This document shows positions 1 to 8,289 of a stretch of DNA of 64,000 bases, one piece after another. Every line of letters begins with the position of its first letter. Positions within the stretch are counted from its first letter, which is position 1. The notes under the pieces are model-generated. The model saw only the letters and a list, made by a program, of their open reading frames with translations, made no database searches and was not told the origin of the DNA. Both the position numbers and the translations under genes were made by a program. The DNA comes from an uncultured Caulobacterales bacterium (GTDB lineage: Bacteria; Pseudomonadota; Alphaproteobacteria; Caulobacterales; Maricaulaceae). The stretch is from positions 1 through 64,000 of the forward strand of contig CALKXY010000024.1 in assembly GCA_938003545.1 (NCBI GenBank). The letters run 5' to 3'.

Positions 1-138
1 ATCAATCTGGTCATAGGCTTGGAAATCACCAAAATACTTCGTGATCGCCGCCGTTAGCGTCGTCTTACCATGATCAACGTGACCAATCGTGCCGATGTTC
101 GCATGCGGCTTATTACGTTCAAACTTCTCTTTTGCCAT
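1..138 (-). CDS. tuf: Elongation factor Tu, N-terminal fragment (window edge)
   Basis: EF-Tu is the GTPase that brings aminoacyl-tRNA to the ribosome. Only the first 46 codons are inside the window; the gene runs off the left edge. The translated start is [20 protein letters not shown], followed by the P-loop VDHGKTTLT, which is diagnostic of EF-Tu. The gene lies downstream of tRNA-Tyr and tRNA-Gly on the same strand, a layout like the tRNA-tufB operon of enterobacteria, so co-transcription with these tRNAs is likely. Identity is certain; whether a second tuf copy exists cannot be seen here. Confidence 0.97.
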   Translation of the reverse strand, partial: MAKEKFERNKPHANIGTIGHVDHGKTTLTAAITKYFGDFQAYDQID

Positions 139-266
139 GTCGCATCTCACTCACATGTTGTGACCTTGGCACCCCTATGGCGACGCGGTCGATTAAGAAT
201 TTATTCACCCTTCTACCCTCAATACAGAGAGAAGAAGATTTCACCCCTCTCATGTAAGAGAGAAGT

Positions 267-340
267 TGGAGCGGGCGGCGAGAATCGAACTCGCGTCATC
301 AGCTTGGAAGGCTGAGGTCTTACCACTACACAACGCCCGC
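267..340 (-). tRNA. tRNA-Gly (anticodon TCC)
   Basis: The minus strand folds as a 74-nt cloverleaf including an encoded CCA end. The acceptor stem GCGGGCG pairs with CGCCCGC, the anticodon loop is CTTCCAA and the T-loop is GTTCGATTC. The TCC anticodon reads GGA/GGG glycine codons. It lies between tRNA-Tyr and tuf, all on the minus strand, and is probably part of one transcript. Confidence 0.96.
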
Positions 341-384
341 TGTGCTATTTTATTACCCGTTCAAGGCTGCCCACATTGGACTGA

Positions 385-469
385 TGGTGGAGGGGATTGG
401 ATTCGAACCAATGTACACATAGTGATCAGATTTACAGTCTGACGCCTTTAACCACTCGGCCACCCCTCC
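385..469 (-). tRNA. tRNA-Tyr (anticodon GTA)
   Basis: The minus strand gives an 85-nt class II tRNA with a long variable arm and an encoded CCA. The acceptor stem GGAGGGG pairs with CCCCTCC, the anticodon arm is CAGACTGTAAATCTG and the T-arm carries GGTTCGAATCC. The GTA anticodon with the long variable arm identifies tRNA-Tyr. It is the first visible gene of the tRNA-Tyr, tRNA-Gly, tuf series. Confidence 0.96.
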
Positions 470-612
470 ATTTCAAGTCCCTCATTTTACCAATACTGGT
501 TAAATGAGATGTTTCGTTGCCTCCAACAAAAAACGCTCTGTCACTTCGCGGGGAAAGCTGTTAGCCGCGTCGTCCACAGAGTCGATGTCTATAATCCGTA
601 GGTCCTATAAAG

Positions 613-1527
613 ATGAAAAATCCCTCGCGCAATAGCCAGTCGCAAAGAAAATCAGCGACAAAAGGCCAAAAAATGAACCTGCGTAGTCGGGGCATGAAAG
701 GGGCGGCCTCGGACGCACCTAAAAAGGCATATGGCGCACGGTCTCACGGTGCAACAGCGACGCCGAGACCGCCGCGCAAACGCAATCAAGCCAAGCATGA
801 AGGTGGATCTGGCTGGATTTATGGCTCCCACGCCTGTCTGGCAGCTCTCGCCAACCCTCGCCGCACGATTCACGAGCTCTTGCTGACAGAATCAGCTGCC
901 AATCGCCTCAACCTTCCAACGGGTGGCGCCGTGCCGCAGATTGTCGAACCGCAACATATTGACCGCAAATTACCAAAAGGTGTGGTGCATCAGGGAATCG
1001 CCCTGAAAGCCGCCCCTTTGGAATGGCCTGACCTTGAAACGATTGCTGACGCCGCGCCGGAAGACGGCCTCCTGCTTGTGCTGGACCAAATCAGTGACCC
1101 ACATAATGTCGGCGCGATGTTACGCCTCGCCTCTGCTTTTGGTGTAAGCGCCGTTGTGATGCAGACGCGCAAAGCCCCGCCGCTCTCTGGCGCTTTGGCA
1201 AAAGTCGCCGTTGGGTGCATGGAGACTGTTCCTGTGTGCTTGGAGACCAACATCGCCAATACGCTGCAAAACCTCCAACGGATCGGCTGGCAAGTCACAG
1301 GGCTTGCAGGGGAAACGGACTTGAATATCTCTCAAGTCTTCACGCCCGGGACGAAACAAGTCATTGTTATGGGCGCAGAAGGCCCTGGCCTGCGCGAACG
1401 GGTCCGCAAAACCTGCGACACCCTCGCCCGCATTCCAATGCGCAGCTCTCCGATTGCTGGCGAAGCCGAAAGCCTGAATGTTGCAACAGCCGCAGGGATT
1501 GCCCTTTATGAGGCGCGTAGAGGGTAG
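613..1527 (+). CDS. rlmB: 23S rRNA 2'-O-ribose methyltransferase, RlmB/TrmH (SpoU) family
   Basis: A SAM-dependent 2'-O-methyltransferase; RlmB modifies G2251 in the peptidyl-transferase P loop of 23S rRNA. The 304 residues begin with a basic, Lys/Arg/Ser-rich, probably disordered extension of about 70 residues. A substrate-binding L30e-like domain follows (GSHACLAALANPRR). The C-terminal SPOUT knot has its three motifs: LDQISDPHNVGAMLR, VMGAEGPGLRERV and SSPIAGEAESLNVATA. E. coli RlmB is about 243 residues, so the extension explains the extra length. It is transcribed away from the divergent tRNA/tuf unit, an arrangement I recall from other alphaproteobacteria. Other TrmH members are close, so the exact target nucleotide is inferred. 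Confidence 0.9.
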   Translation: MKNPSRNSQSQRKSATKGQKMNLRSRGMKGAASDAPKKAYGARSHGATATPRPPRKRNQAKHEGGSGWIYGSHACLAALANPRRTIHELLLTESAANRLNLPTGGAVPQIVEPQHIDRKLPKGVVHQGIALKAAPLEWPDLETIADAAPEDGLLLVLDQISDPHNVGAMLRLASAFGVSAVVMQTRKAPPLSGALAKVAVGCMETVPVCLETNIANTLQNLQRIGWQVTGLAGETDLNISQVFTPGTKQVIVMGAEGPGLRERVRKTCDTLARIPMRSSPIAGEAESLNVATAAGIALYEARRG

Positions 1528-1545
1528 GCCGTTAGAGCTAAGGCC

Positions 1546-1935
1546 CTAGCGTACAGGCTCAGGTCCGTATTTATTCGCACCCTTTGTGCCCTTACGGCTG
1601 CACATGTACCCTAATATGACAAATCCAAGCCACGGCACGATTAAATAGATGAGCGTATACCAGCCCGTCATATTTCGATCCTGCAATCGGCGAATTGTTG
1701 TCGTCAAAATGAGTAAAAACCAAAACCAGCATAAGAACTTCAATAAGAACATAGCCATTATATTAAGGCCGCTCTCAATCGACCCTGCAGGAAACACATA
1801 GCGCCGAATAAGTATAGTCAGGATGACGAAGCCTACAAAGGTCGCCACGACACACCAATATTCGAACGGCGTGGCGCGTCTTTGGCCTCCCACCATATTC
1901 CTAATAGCTGATAGATTACTCTCGATTGGTTTCAT
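1546..1935 (-). CDS. DUF805 family inner-membrane protein
   Basis: A small integral membrane protein of about 129 residues. It shows the DUF805 pattern: several hydrophobic segments (around residues 28-46, 58-80 and 95-113), the loop RRLQDRNMTGWY and the C-terminal KGTKGANKYGPEP tail. The function of the family is not established. I chose the ATG at 1935 because the codon two positions upstream is only a GTG. Its end is 18 bases from the convergent end of rlmB. A second DUF805 gene lies just upstream on the same strand, so the two are probably tandem paralogues, though only the C-terminal motif is clearly shared. Confidence 0.82.
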   Translation of the reverse strand: MKPIESNLSAIRNMVGGQRRATPFEYWCVVATFVGFVILTILIRRYVFPAGSIESGLNIMAMFLLKFLCWFWFLLILTTTIRRLQDRNMTGWYTLIYLIVPWLGFVILGYMCSRKGTKGANKYGPEPVR

Positions 1936-2021
1936 GTTCACAATATAATGCCCGCCTACACGTCTGTCACGAAAGCTATGTCCACTTGAGGTAAAACGAA
2001 ACGCCCTCAGATTTTAGTCAT

Positions 2022-2048
2022 AAAAAAAGCCCGATCCTAAGATCGAGC
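2022..2048 (-). terminator. Rho-independent terminator after the upstream DUF805 gene
   Basis: Read on the minus strand, the hairpin GCTCGATC-TTAG-GATCGGGC (eight pairs, one G-U) is followed by a run of seven T. It lies about 30 bases after the stop of the DUF805 gene at 2077, so it should separate that gene from the second DUF805 gene. Confidence 0.8.
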
Positions 2049-2076
2049 CTTTCCTATTTAATATGTAGCGCAAAGC

Positions 2077-2466
2077 CTAGTTAAAGACAGTCGAGTCGCT
2101 ACCGAGTGGATTTGGACCGAAACGGTTCGGGCCGTCTGTGCCTTTTGTGACAAAGAGATATAGAAGATAAAGCGCGCCCAAGATCGGTACAAATGCGACA
2201 AGTAACCACCAACCACTTTTGTCGTGGTCATGCAAACGACGAACGCTGACCGAAATTGTCGGAATAAGAACGGCAAGTTGGAAAATCATCACAATAATAC
2301 CGACAAGGCCAGCAATAGTTTCGCCAAGCAAACCGCCTACTAAACCGAGTATAAAACCAACAGCGAGGATAAACAGCTGTGGCCACCAATATGCCGATCT
2401 TTGCGAGCGGTCATTAAAATTAACGTAGTTGGAAAAAAACGCCCTAACGGCTTCTTGAAATCCCAT
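2077..2466 (-). CDS. DUF805 family inner-membrane protein
   Basis: A 129-residue membrane protein with the family hallmarks: a soluble N-terminus with FFSNYVNFNDRSQRSAYWW, hydrophobic stretches around residues 25-45, 48-70 and 85-105, the central RRLHDHDKSGWW loop and the C-terminal KGTDGPNRFGPNP. It resembles E. coli YhaH/YhaI. The role is unknown in the literature I can recall. The start is an ATG preceded by a GAGGGAGAGAC Shine-Dalgarno stretch. It is followed by its own terminator. It lies downstream of rpoN on the same strand with an 88-base gap, where hpf and ptsN would be expected in many proteobacteria. Confidence 0.88.
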   Translation of the reverse strand: MGFQEAVRAFFSNYVNFNDRSQRSAYWWPQLFILAVGFILGLVGGLLGETIAGLVGIIVMIFQLAVLIPTISVSVRRLHDHDKSGWWLLVAFVPILGALYLLYLFVTKGTDGPNRFGPNPLGSDSTVFN

Positions 2467-2554
2467 AAGTCTCTCCCTCTAAAATTGACTTAATTTTTTA
2501 TTACAGTGCAGTAACCCGCGCCATCAAGTCGAAAATATAATTTTTGGGAGACCT

Positions 2555-4036
2555 CTATGAGGCGTGCTTAAATATCCGTCGACGTTCTACGCTGCTCGGG
2601 ATGTTCAATGCTTCGCGATATTTGGCGACCGTTCGGCGTGCAATATCAATACCTTGCGCACGCAAGAGCTGCACAATTTTATCGTCCGAGACGATTGTTG
2701 ACGCCGTTTCTTCATTGATTAAAATCTTAATTTTATGACGCACAGCTTCCGCAGAGTGCCCTTCTCCGCCATCAAGACTTGGAATTGAGGCCGTAAAAAA
2801 GAATTTCAATTCAAATAATCCACGCGGTGTATGCATATATTTACCGGATGTGACGCGGCTGACCGTGGACTCATGCATTTCAATCGCATCTGCCACATCG
2901 CGCAGCTTCAACGGGCGCATATGATCAATCCCATATGCAAAAAACGCATCTTGTTGCTTTACGATTTCAGAAGAAACTTTGAGAATTGTACGCGCGCGTT
3001 GATCGAGGGATTTCACCAACCAATTCGCATCCGCATGACATTCGGAAATAAATGTTCGTGCGGTTTCATCTTCCGCGCCTGCTTTTTTGATTTCATTATA
3101 ATAGCGTTTATTGACCAAGACGCGTGGCAAGGTGTCAGCATTCAATTCAACTGCCCATCCGCCATGTGGCGTTTCGCGGATAAAAACATCTGGCTCGACA
3201 ACCCCTGCCATCGTCCCGCCATAGGCAAGCCCTGGTTTGGGCGAGAGCTTCTTCAACGCCCCGATCATGACTTTCAAGCGGTCCACTTTTACTCCGCAAG
3301 TTTTTGCGAGTTTAGACAGATCATGTTTCGCCAAGAGCCCGAGATTATCTAACATCGCCTGCATCGGCGCGTCGAGCGTTCCCATGTCCCGAAGCTGAAG
3401 TCCCAGACATTCCGAGAGCGACGTTGCAAAAACCCCTGTTGGCTCCAACGTTTGCAACTGCAGCAAAACGGACGAAACACGCGCAGGACCAACGCCGAGG
3501 TTTTCGCAGACTTCGGCCTCTTCCATGCGTAAATATCCAGCCTCGTCCACCTGCCCGATGATATAATGTGCGACGAGGCGGTCCGAATTCGAAAGACGCA
3601 ACATCGGAAGTTGCGCATGAATATGTTCGCTGAGTGTAATTTCGGCGGCACTATTCGCCGCGGCATCATAGTCACCAGAGCCGGAAAAACTGCCATTGCT
3701 GTTATTACGAGACCAATCAACAGATCCGCCGACATCAGCCGCTGTCGATTCAGGCGCGAGCGCATGATCTGGCGTATCCATATCTGACATGGCCGCAGCG
3801 GACGAAACCGTATCTGCGGACTCCGTTGGGGCATCGGGCGCCGCATCCACGCGTTCCCCGCGGCGGTTTTCGTCACCCGTCCCGCGCTCCAAAAGAGGGT
3901 TTTTCTCTAGCTGTTCTTCAACAAAAGCGGAAAGTTCAATATTAGAGAGCTGCAACAGCTTGATCGCTTGTTGCAATTGCGGCGTCATGGCGAGCTGTGC
4001 GCCCTGCCGTGCCTGTAACTTTGGGGCCAAAGCCAT
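2555..4036 (-). CDS. rpoN: RNA polymerase sigma-54 factor
   Basis: Sigma-54 directs RNA polymerase to -24/-12 promoters that need AAA+ activators. Region I is the Gln/Leu-rich N-terminus (MTPQLQQAIKLLQLSNIEL), which contacts activators. An acidic, low-complexity region II follows, then the core-binding domain. The C-terminal DNA-binding domain ends in the RpoN box (ARRTVAKYREALNIP), which reads the -24 element. I start it at ATG 4036 (MALAPKLQARQ), where alphaproteobacterial homologues begin; an upstream TTG at 4054 would add six residues. The usual downstream partners hpf and ptsN are not next to it. It is divergent from the trp genes across a 227-base spacer. Confidence 0.95.
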   Translation of the reverse strand: MALAPKLQARQGAQLAMTPQLQQAIKLLQLSNIELSAFVEEQLEKNPLLERGTGDENRRGERVDAAPDAPTESADTVSSAAAMSDMDTPDHALAPESTAADVGGSVDWSRNNSNGSFSGSGDYDAAANSAAEITLSEHIHAQLPMLRLSNSDRLVAHYIIGQVDEAGYLRMEEAEVCENLGVGPARVSSVLLQLQTLEPTGVFATSLSECLGLQLRDMGTLDAPMQAMLDNLGLLAKHDLSKLAKTCGVKVDRLKVMIGALKKLSPKPGLAYGGTMAGVVEPDVFIRETPHGGWAVELNADTLPRVLVNKRYYNEIKKAGAEDETARTFISECHADANWLVKSLDQRARTILKVSSEIVKQQDAFFAYGIDHMRPLKLRDVADAIEMHESTVSRVTSGKYMHTPRGLFELKFFFTASIPSLDGGEGHSAEAVRHKIKILINEETASTIVSDDKIVQLLRAQGIDIARRTVAKYREALNIPSSVERRRIFKHAS

Positions 4037-4263
4037 ACCCACACCCACTCTCAATTCACCAATGCCGATTTTTCGGCTTGAGAGAGCTATATCGCATAAG
4101 CCTTAATATCCGGTTGTCGGCACGATAATTGCTTTAGGCGTCAAATTGACTGTCTCGTCGTTTCATGGCGTCAGTATACGAGACAAAGCCGTACATTTTT
4201 TAAATCCAGTTTCAGCCACTCTAATATTTGCGAAATCAGGCCCGCCCTGTCATAGGCGCGCTT

Positions 4264-4917
4264 ATGAGTACGAACGTTAAAATATGCGGCTTGACCCGCG
4301 CCGAAGATGTGGCCTGTGCTGTAGATAATGGTGCAGCGTTTTTAGGGTTTATCGTTGAATGCCCGTCCAAACGGCGATTATCCGTATCAGAGGCCGCTGC
4401 TCTCGCTCCGAAGACGCTCAACGCGGCGCGCGTGGCTGTCTTGGTCAACCCCAATGATGACCTGCTAACACGCCTTATGGCCGAAATGTCGCCAGATTAC
4501 GTACAACTCCACGGCGATGAAACTCCGCTGCGCGTTGCGGAAATTGTCAAACGCTTCAAAGTCAAAACAATCAAAGCCGTCGGCATTGCGTCAGACAAGG
4601 ATATGAAAGCCGCCGAAGCCTATGCAGGGGTTGCCGATTTCATTTTATATGACGCGAAACCACCTCAAAAACTAAATGGAGAGGAGGATGCCGTGCGCGG
4701 CGGACACGGCGTTTCTATTGATTGGTCCATTATCGCCCATGCACCCACACCCAAAACCTTTGCTGTTGCGGGCGGCTTAACGCCACATAATGTCGCCAAA
4801 GCCATCGCCATCACACGTGCACCCATTGTGGATGTCTCCTCTGGCGTCGAGCGCGCAGCAGGCGTAAAGGACGCATCGAAAATCACTGCCTTTATGGAAG
4901 CCATACGTCATGGATAA
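4264..4917 (+). CDS. trpF: Phosphoribosylanthranilate isomerase
   Basis: Catalyses the Amadori rearrangement of N-(5-phosphoribosyl)anthranilate to CdRP, the third step from chorismate to tryptophan. A 217-residue TIM barrel. The N-terminal [12 protein letters not shown] carries the catalytic Cys, the middle has VQLHGDE, and [12 protein letters not shown] with IVDVSSGVE form the phosphate-binding end. The ATG at 4264 fits the family start; an in-frame ATG at 4228 would add 12 residues that do not look conserved. trpB starts inside the last codons (8-base overlap), so the two are translationally coupled. It is the first gene of trpF-trpB-orf-trpA. Confidence 0.95.
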   Translation: MSTNVKICGLTRAEDVACAVDNGAAFLGFIVECPSKRRLSVSEAAALAPKTLNAARVAVLVNPNDDLLTRLMAEMSPDYVQLHGDETPLRVAEIVKRFKVKTIKAVGIASDKDMKAAEAYAGVADFILYDAKPPQKLNGEEDAVRGGHGVSIDWSIIAHAPTPKTFAVAGGLTPHNVAKAIAITRAPIVDVSSGVERAAGVKDASKITAFMEAIRHG

Positions 4918-6142
4918 CCCAACCGAAACAAATACGGCGTTCCCGGATGAGAATGGCCGCTTTGGCGAATTTGGCGGGCGCTATGTCGCCGAGACATTAA
5001 TGCCGCCGATTCTTGAGCTTGAAAAAGCCTATGAAGAAGCCAAAGCAGATCCGACATTTCAGGAAGAACTCGATTATTTCCTGACGCATTATGTCGGTCG
5101 TCCTAGCCCGCTTTATTTTGCAGAACGCCTGACGGAAGATACGGGCGGCGCGAAGATTTATTTCAAACGCGACGAGCTGAACCACACAGGCGCACATAAG
5201 ATTAATAATTGCATGGGTCAGCTCTTGCTTGCCAAACGCATGGGTAAGAAACGTATCATCGCCGAAACGGGCGCAGGCCAACATGGCGTGGCAACAGCCA
5301 CCGTCGCGGCCCGTCTTGGCATGGAGTGTATCGTCTATATGGGCGCGGTGGATATCGTGCGGCAAAAACCCAACGTGTTCCGCATGCGACTGCTCGGGGC
5401 CGAAGTCCGCGCTGTGCATTCTGGCACCGCGACACTCAAAGACGCGATGAATGAAGCCCTGCGCGATTGGGTCACCAATGTTGGCGATACATTTTATTGC
5501 ATTGGCACCGTCGCTGGGCCGCATCCTTACCCTGCCATGGTTCGTGACTTCCAAGCCGTCATTGGCCGTGAAGCCAAACAGCAAATTCTAGAGGCTGAAG
5601 GCCGTCTTCCTGATGCAGCCGTTGCCTGTATCGGCGGCGGGTCAAATGCGATGGGCCTGTTCCACGAATTCGTCCCGCATAAAGAGGTGCGCTTGATCGG
5701 TGTCGAAGCCGCAGGAAAAGGCGTAAAGTCTGGTCTGCACGCCGCAAGCCTGACGGGCGGCACGCCAGGAATTTTGCATGGCAACCGGACGTACCTACTG
5801 CAGGATGAGCATGGGCAAATTGCGGATGCCCATTCAATTTCGGCGGGCCTTGATTATCCCGGCATCGGACCGGAACACTCCTATCTTCACGACATTGGCC
5901 GCGCCGAATATGTCAGCGCGACAGATGACGAAGCGCTGCACTGGTTCCAAACCTGCGCGCGTCTCGAAGGCATCCTTCCCGCGCTGGAGCCCAGCCACGC
6001 CCTCCCGCGCACAGTCGACCTCGCGAAAGAGCTTGGCAAAGATGGCCTCATCATCATGAACATGTGTGGCCGCGGGGATAAAGATGTCTTTACAATCGCC
6101 GATGCGCTGGGTGAGCATATCTCTGAGGGGACGGAGGGGTGA
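4910..6142 (+). CDS. trpB: Tryptophan synthase beta subunit
   Basis: PLP-dependent condensation of indole with L-serine to give L-tryptophan, working as an alpha2-beta2 complex with TrpA. The 410 residues match the family length. The PLP lysine lies in [14 protein letters not shown], the glycine-rich phosphate loop is [10 protein letters not shown], and [12 protein letters not shown] is the conserved substrate-side motif. The N-terminal [16 protein letters not shown] is typical. It overlaps trpF by 8 bases, and its stop overlaps the start of an unknown gene by 4 bases (GTGA), so the beta and alpha genes are unusually separated here. Confidence 0.98.
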   Translation: MDNPTETNTAFPDENGRFGEFGGRYVAETLMPPILELEKAYEEAKADPTFQEELDYFLTHYVGRPSPLYFAERLTEDTGGAKIYFKRDELNHTGAHKINNCMGQLLLAKRMGKKRIIAETGAGQHGVATATVAARLGMECIVYMGAVDIVRQKPNVFRMRLLGAEVRAVHSGTATLKDAMNEALRDWVTNVGDTFYCIGTVAGPHPYPAMVRDFQAVIGREAKQQILEAEGRLPDAAVACIGGGSNAMGLFHEFVPHKEVRLIGVEAAGKGVKSGLHAASLTGGTPGILHGNRTYLLQDEHGQIADAHSISAGLDYPGIGPEHSYLHDIGRAEYVSATDDEALHWFQTCARLEGILPALEPSHALPRTVDLAKELGKDGLIIMNMCGRGDKDVFTIADALGEHISEGTEG

Positions 6143-6531
6143 GATTCCCTTGGGGAAAACCTAGAATATTACCTGATCTCGTCGGACTTCCTTTGATGAA
6201 AGGCCATGAAATCACACTAAGCAATAGCATTGACCTATACTTAGACACTATGTTTTCAACCTGCGTATTAGACAATAGCACTCCATCAACGTTCGCGATG
6301 AACTCAATTCTATATTCAGATAACCTTGAAAAATCAGGTTGGTTCGGTGTAGCTGATACCATTCGCGTTGATGTCAAAAGGGGCGAATTTGGAGGCTCTT
6401 TTGAAGAGAAGAGTTTTTTCAGATCCCCTCGGAATGAAGAGTTCGAGATTGCTCTAACTAGCGAATATAATAAAACCAACAGCCACGGTATTTTCTTATT
6501 TGAAGCCTATAAAGTGACAGACACCCCATGA
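6139..6531 (+). CDS. Unknown 130-residue protein encoded between trpB and trpA
   Basis: I do not recognise this protein. It starts at GTG inside the trpB stop (GTGA), and its stop overlaps the trpA start (ATGA), so it is translationally coupled on both sides. Counting five lines of sequence gives about 40% G+C, against about 58% in a sampled line of trpB. The protein has no signal peptide or membrane segment. It looks like a mixed beta-rich soluble protein, with [20 protein letters not shown] in the middle and an [11 protein letters not shown] stretch near the end. The composition suggests recent acquisition; the perfect fit of both overlaps argues for expression with the operon. An immunity-like or small effector role is possible but unsupported. 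Confidence 0.7.
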   Translation: MRFPWGKPRILPDLVGLPLMKGHEITLSNSIDLYLDTMFSTCVLDNSTPSTFAMNSILYSDNLEKSGWFGVADTIRVDVKRGEFGGSFEEKSFFRSPRNEEFEIALTSEYNKTNSHGIFLFEAYKVTDTP

Positions 6532-7328
6532 CCCACCGTATCGATCAAACTTTCGCCGCCCGAAAAGCCAAAGGCCAAGCCGCCTTTGTCGCCTATATGA
6601 TGGCGGGTGACCCGGACCGCACGGTCTCTCAAGCTTTCCTCAATGCCCTTCCCGAAGCCGGCGTCGACATCATTGAACTTGGCATGCCCTTTACTGACCC
6701 GATGGCCGATGGTCCCGTCATTGAGAACGCAGGTATTCGTGCACGCGAATCTGGCACGACCCTGACCAGTATTTTGGAAATGGCAGCAGAATTCCGCAAG
6801 ACGAATGACACAACACCCATCATTGTCATGGGCTATGCCAATCCTTTGCACCACATGGGCTATGCTAAGTTTACAGCAGCAGCAAAAGCGGCTGGCGTCG
6901 ACGGCGCAATTATTGTTGATTTACCGCCCGAAGAGGACAGTGAATTACGCACCGCATTTGAGACTCACGACCTCGCACTCATCCGTCTGGCGACGCCGAC
7001 TACGGATGCCGAGCGCCTTCCCAAAGTCGTCGCAGGCACCAAAGGCTTTGTCTATTATGTGTCCATGACAGGGATTACAGGCGCGAGTTTTGCCCAAGCT
7101 GGCTCCGTGACAGAGCAAGTCACGCGCGTTCGCGCTGCGTCAAACCTGCCAGTTGTTGTCGGCTTTGGCGTCAAGACACCCGAACGCGCGCGCGAAGTTG
7201 CGAAAGACGCGGACGGCGTCGTTGTCGGCACGGCAATTGTGAAAACGCTGCATGAAGACGGGCCAGACGCTGCGCTCGCATTAATCCGAACCCTGGCCGA
7301 AGCGGTCCATACGCCGCGCGGCGGTTAG
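6528..7328 (+). CDS. trpA: Tryptophan synthase alpha subunit
   Basis: Cleaves indole-3-glycerol phosphate to indole and glyceraldehyde-3-phosphate; indole is channelled to TrpB. A 266-residue TIM barrel. It carries the catalytic Glu in DIIELGMPFTDPMADGP and the catalytic Asp in GAIIVDLPPEE. The phosphate-binding loops are YYVSMTGITG and VVGFGVKTPE. The length is normal. Its ATG overlaps the stop of the unknown intervening gene by 4 bases. accD follows 70 bases downstream, the trp-accD-folC order seen widely in Proteobacteria. Confidence 0.97.
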   Translation: MTHRIDQTFAARKAKGQAAFVAYMMAGDPDRTVSQAFLNALPEAGVDIIELGMPFTDPMADGPVIENAGIRARESGTTLTSILEMAAEFRKTNDTTPIIVMGYANPLHHMGYAKFTAAAKAAGVDGAIIVDLPPEEDSELRTAFETHDLALIRLATPTTDAERLPKVVAGTKGFVYYVSMTGITGASFAQAGSVTEQVTRVRAASNLPVVVGFGVKTPERAREVAKDADGVVVGTAIVKTLHEDGPDAALALIRTLAEAVHTPRGG

Positions 7329-7398
7329 ATTTAGGCGACGCGGTTTGCACCGCTAAGCTGATTGCACCCCGGCTGTTTTTCGGGCAAAGGTCCTTCCC

Positions 7399-8277
7399 AT
7401 GAATTGGCTTCAAAAACTTACGCCTCCTGGCGTCAAATCCATCTTCACCAAGAAGGACACGCCCGATAATCTTTGGGTGAAATGTCCTAAATCGGGTGAA
7501 ATGGTTTTCGCGGCAGACCTGTCAGGGCTTTTGCATGTCACGCCTGCGGGGCATCACATGCGCATTGGGCCGGAACTCCGTCTGCAATACACCTTTGACG
7601 CGGGTGAATATGAGACCGTCGCGGTGCCAGAGGTCGCGAAAGACCCGCTGAAATTTAAAGACGATCAAAAATACACGGACCGCCTGAAAAAAGCGCGGGC
7701 CAAAACGGGCGATGACGACGCCATGTCCATTGGTGTTGGTAAAATTCGCGGTATCAAAACTGTCGCTCTCGTCCAGAACTTCGCCTTTATGGGCGGGTCA
7801 TTAGGTATGGCTGCAGGCGAAGGGTTTATCACCGCTGCGCAATATGCGGTCGCAAATAACCTTCCGCTTGTCGTCTTCACTGCCGCAGGCGGTGCACGCA
7901 TGCAAGAAGGCGCACTATCCCTCATGCAAATGCCGCGTACAACCATTGCCGTACAACAGTTACGCGAAGCAGGCTTGCCTTATATCGTTGTCCTCTGTGA
8001 CCCGACCACTGGCGGCGTAACAGCTAGCTATGCCATGTTGGGCGATATCCAGCTGGCTGAGCCTGGGGCGCTGATTTGCTTTGCAGGACCACGCGTTATC
8101 GAGGAAACTATCCGCGAGAAATTACCAGAAGGGTTCCAACGCGCGGAATATCTGGAAGAACATGGCATGATTGACAAAGTTGTGCCGCGCCGCGACCTGC
8201 GCCGTGTTTTAGGCGATCTCCTCGCTGTGTTGACAAAACAAACAGCCGAACATGTGGAAGAACTCTCTCCTGTCTAG
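7399..8277 (+). CDS. accD: Acetyl-CoA carboxylase carboxyltransferase beta subunit
   Basis: With AccA it transfers the carboxyl group from biotin on AccB to acetyl-CoA, making malonyl-CoA for fatty acid synthesis. The 292 residues include the crotonase-fold core with [12 protein letters not shown] and [19 protein letters not shown]. The oxyanion-forming region [12 protein letters not shown] follows. The N-terminal zinc-ribbon position keeps only one cysteine ([11 protein letters not shown]), and the second Cys pair is replaced (HVTPAGHHM). As far as I recall this loss is common in alphaproteobacterial AccD, so it is not a defect of this gene. It is followed after 12 bases by folC and preceded by trpA. 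Confidence 0.96.
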   Translation: MNWLQKLTPPGVKSIFTKKDTPDNLWVKCPKSGEMVFAADLSGLLHVTPAGHHMRIGPELRLQYTFDAGEYETVAVPEVAKDPLKFKDDQKYTDRLKKARAKTGDDDAMSIGVGKIRGIKTVALVQNFAFMGGSLGMAAGEGFITAAQYAVANNLPLVVFTAAGGARMQEGALSLMQMPRTTIAVQQLREAGLPYIVVLCDPTTGGVTASYAMLGDIQLAEPGALICFAGPRVIEETIREKLPEGFQRAEYLEEHGMIDKVVPRRDLRRVLGDLLAVLTKQTAEHVEELSPV

Positions 8278-8289
8278 GAGGGATATCTA

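Noticed and set aside
139-266. A further tRNA between tRNA-Gly and tuf, as in the E. coli tufB operon (tRNA-Thr)
   Set aside because: The gap has no T-loop GTTCRA pattern and does not fold as a cloverleaf.
3349-3876. 175-codon frame on the same strand as rpoN
   Set aside because: It is an out-of-frame reading of the rpoN middle region, rich in Arg and Met, with no family signs.
4037-4263. Attenuator or riboswitch upstream of trpF
   Set aside because: I looked for a Trp-rich leader peptide, T-box or hairpin pair in the rpoN-trpF gap and saw none.
4997-5584. 195-codon minus-strand frame opposite trpB
   Set aside because: trpB is certain in the forward frame; the opposite frame has no domain and odd Cys/His/Arg composition.
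7399-7570. Loss of three of the four zinc-ribbon cysteines in AccD
   Set aside because: As far as I recall this is the common state in alphaproteobacterial AccD, so it is not a mutation of this gene.
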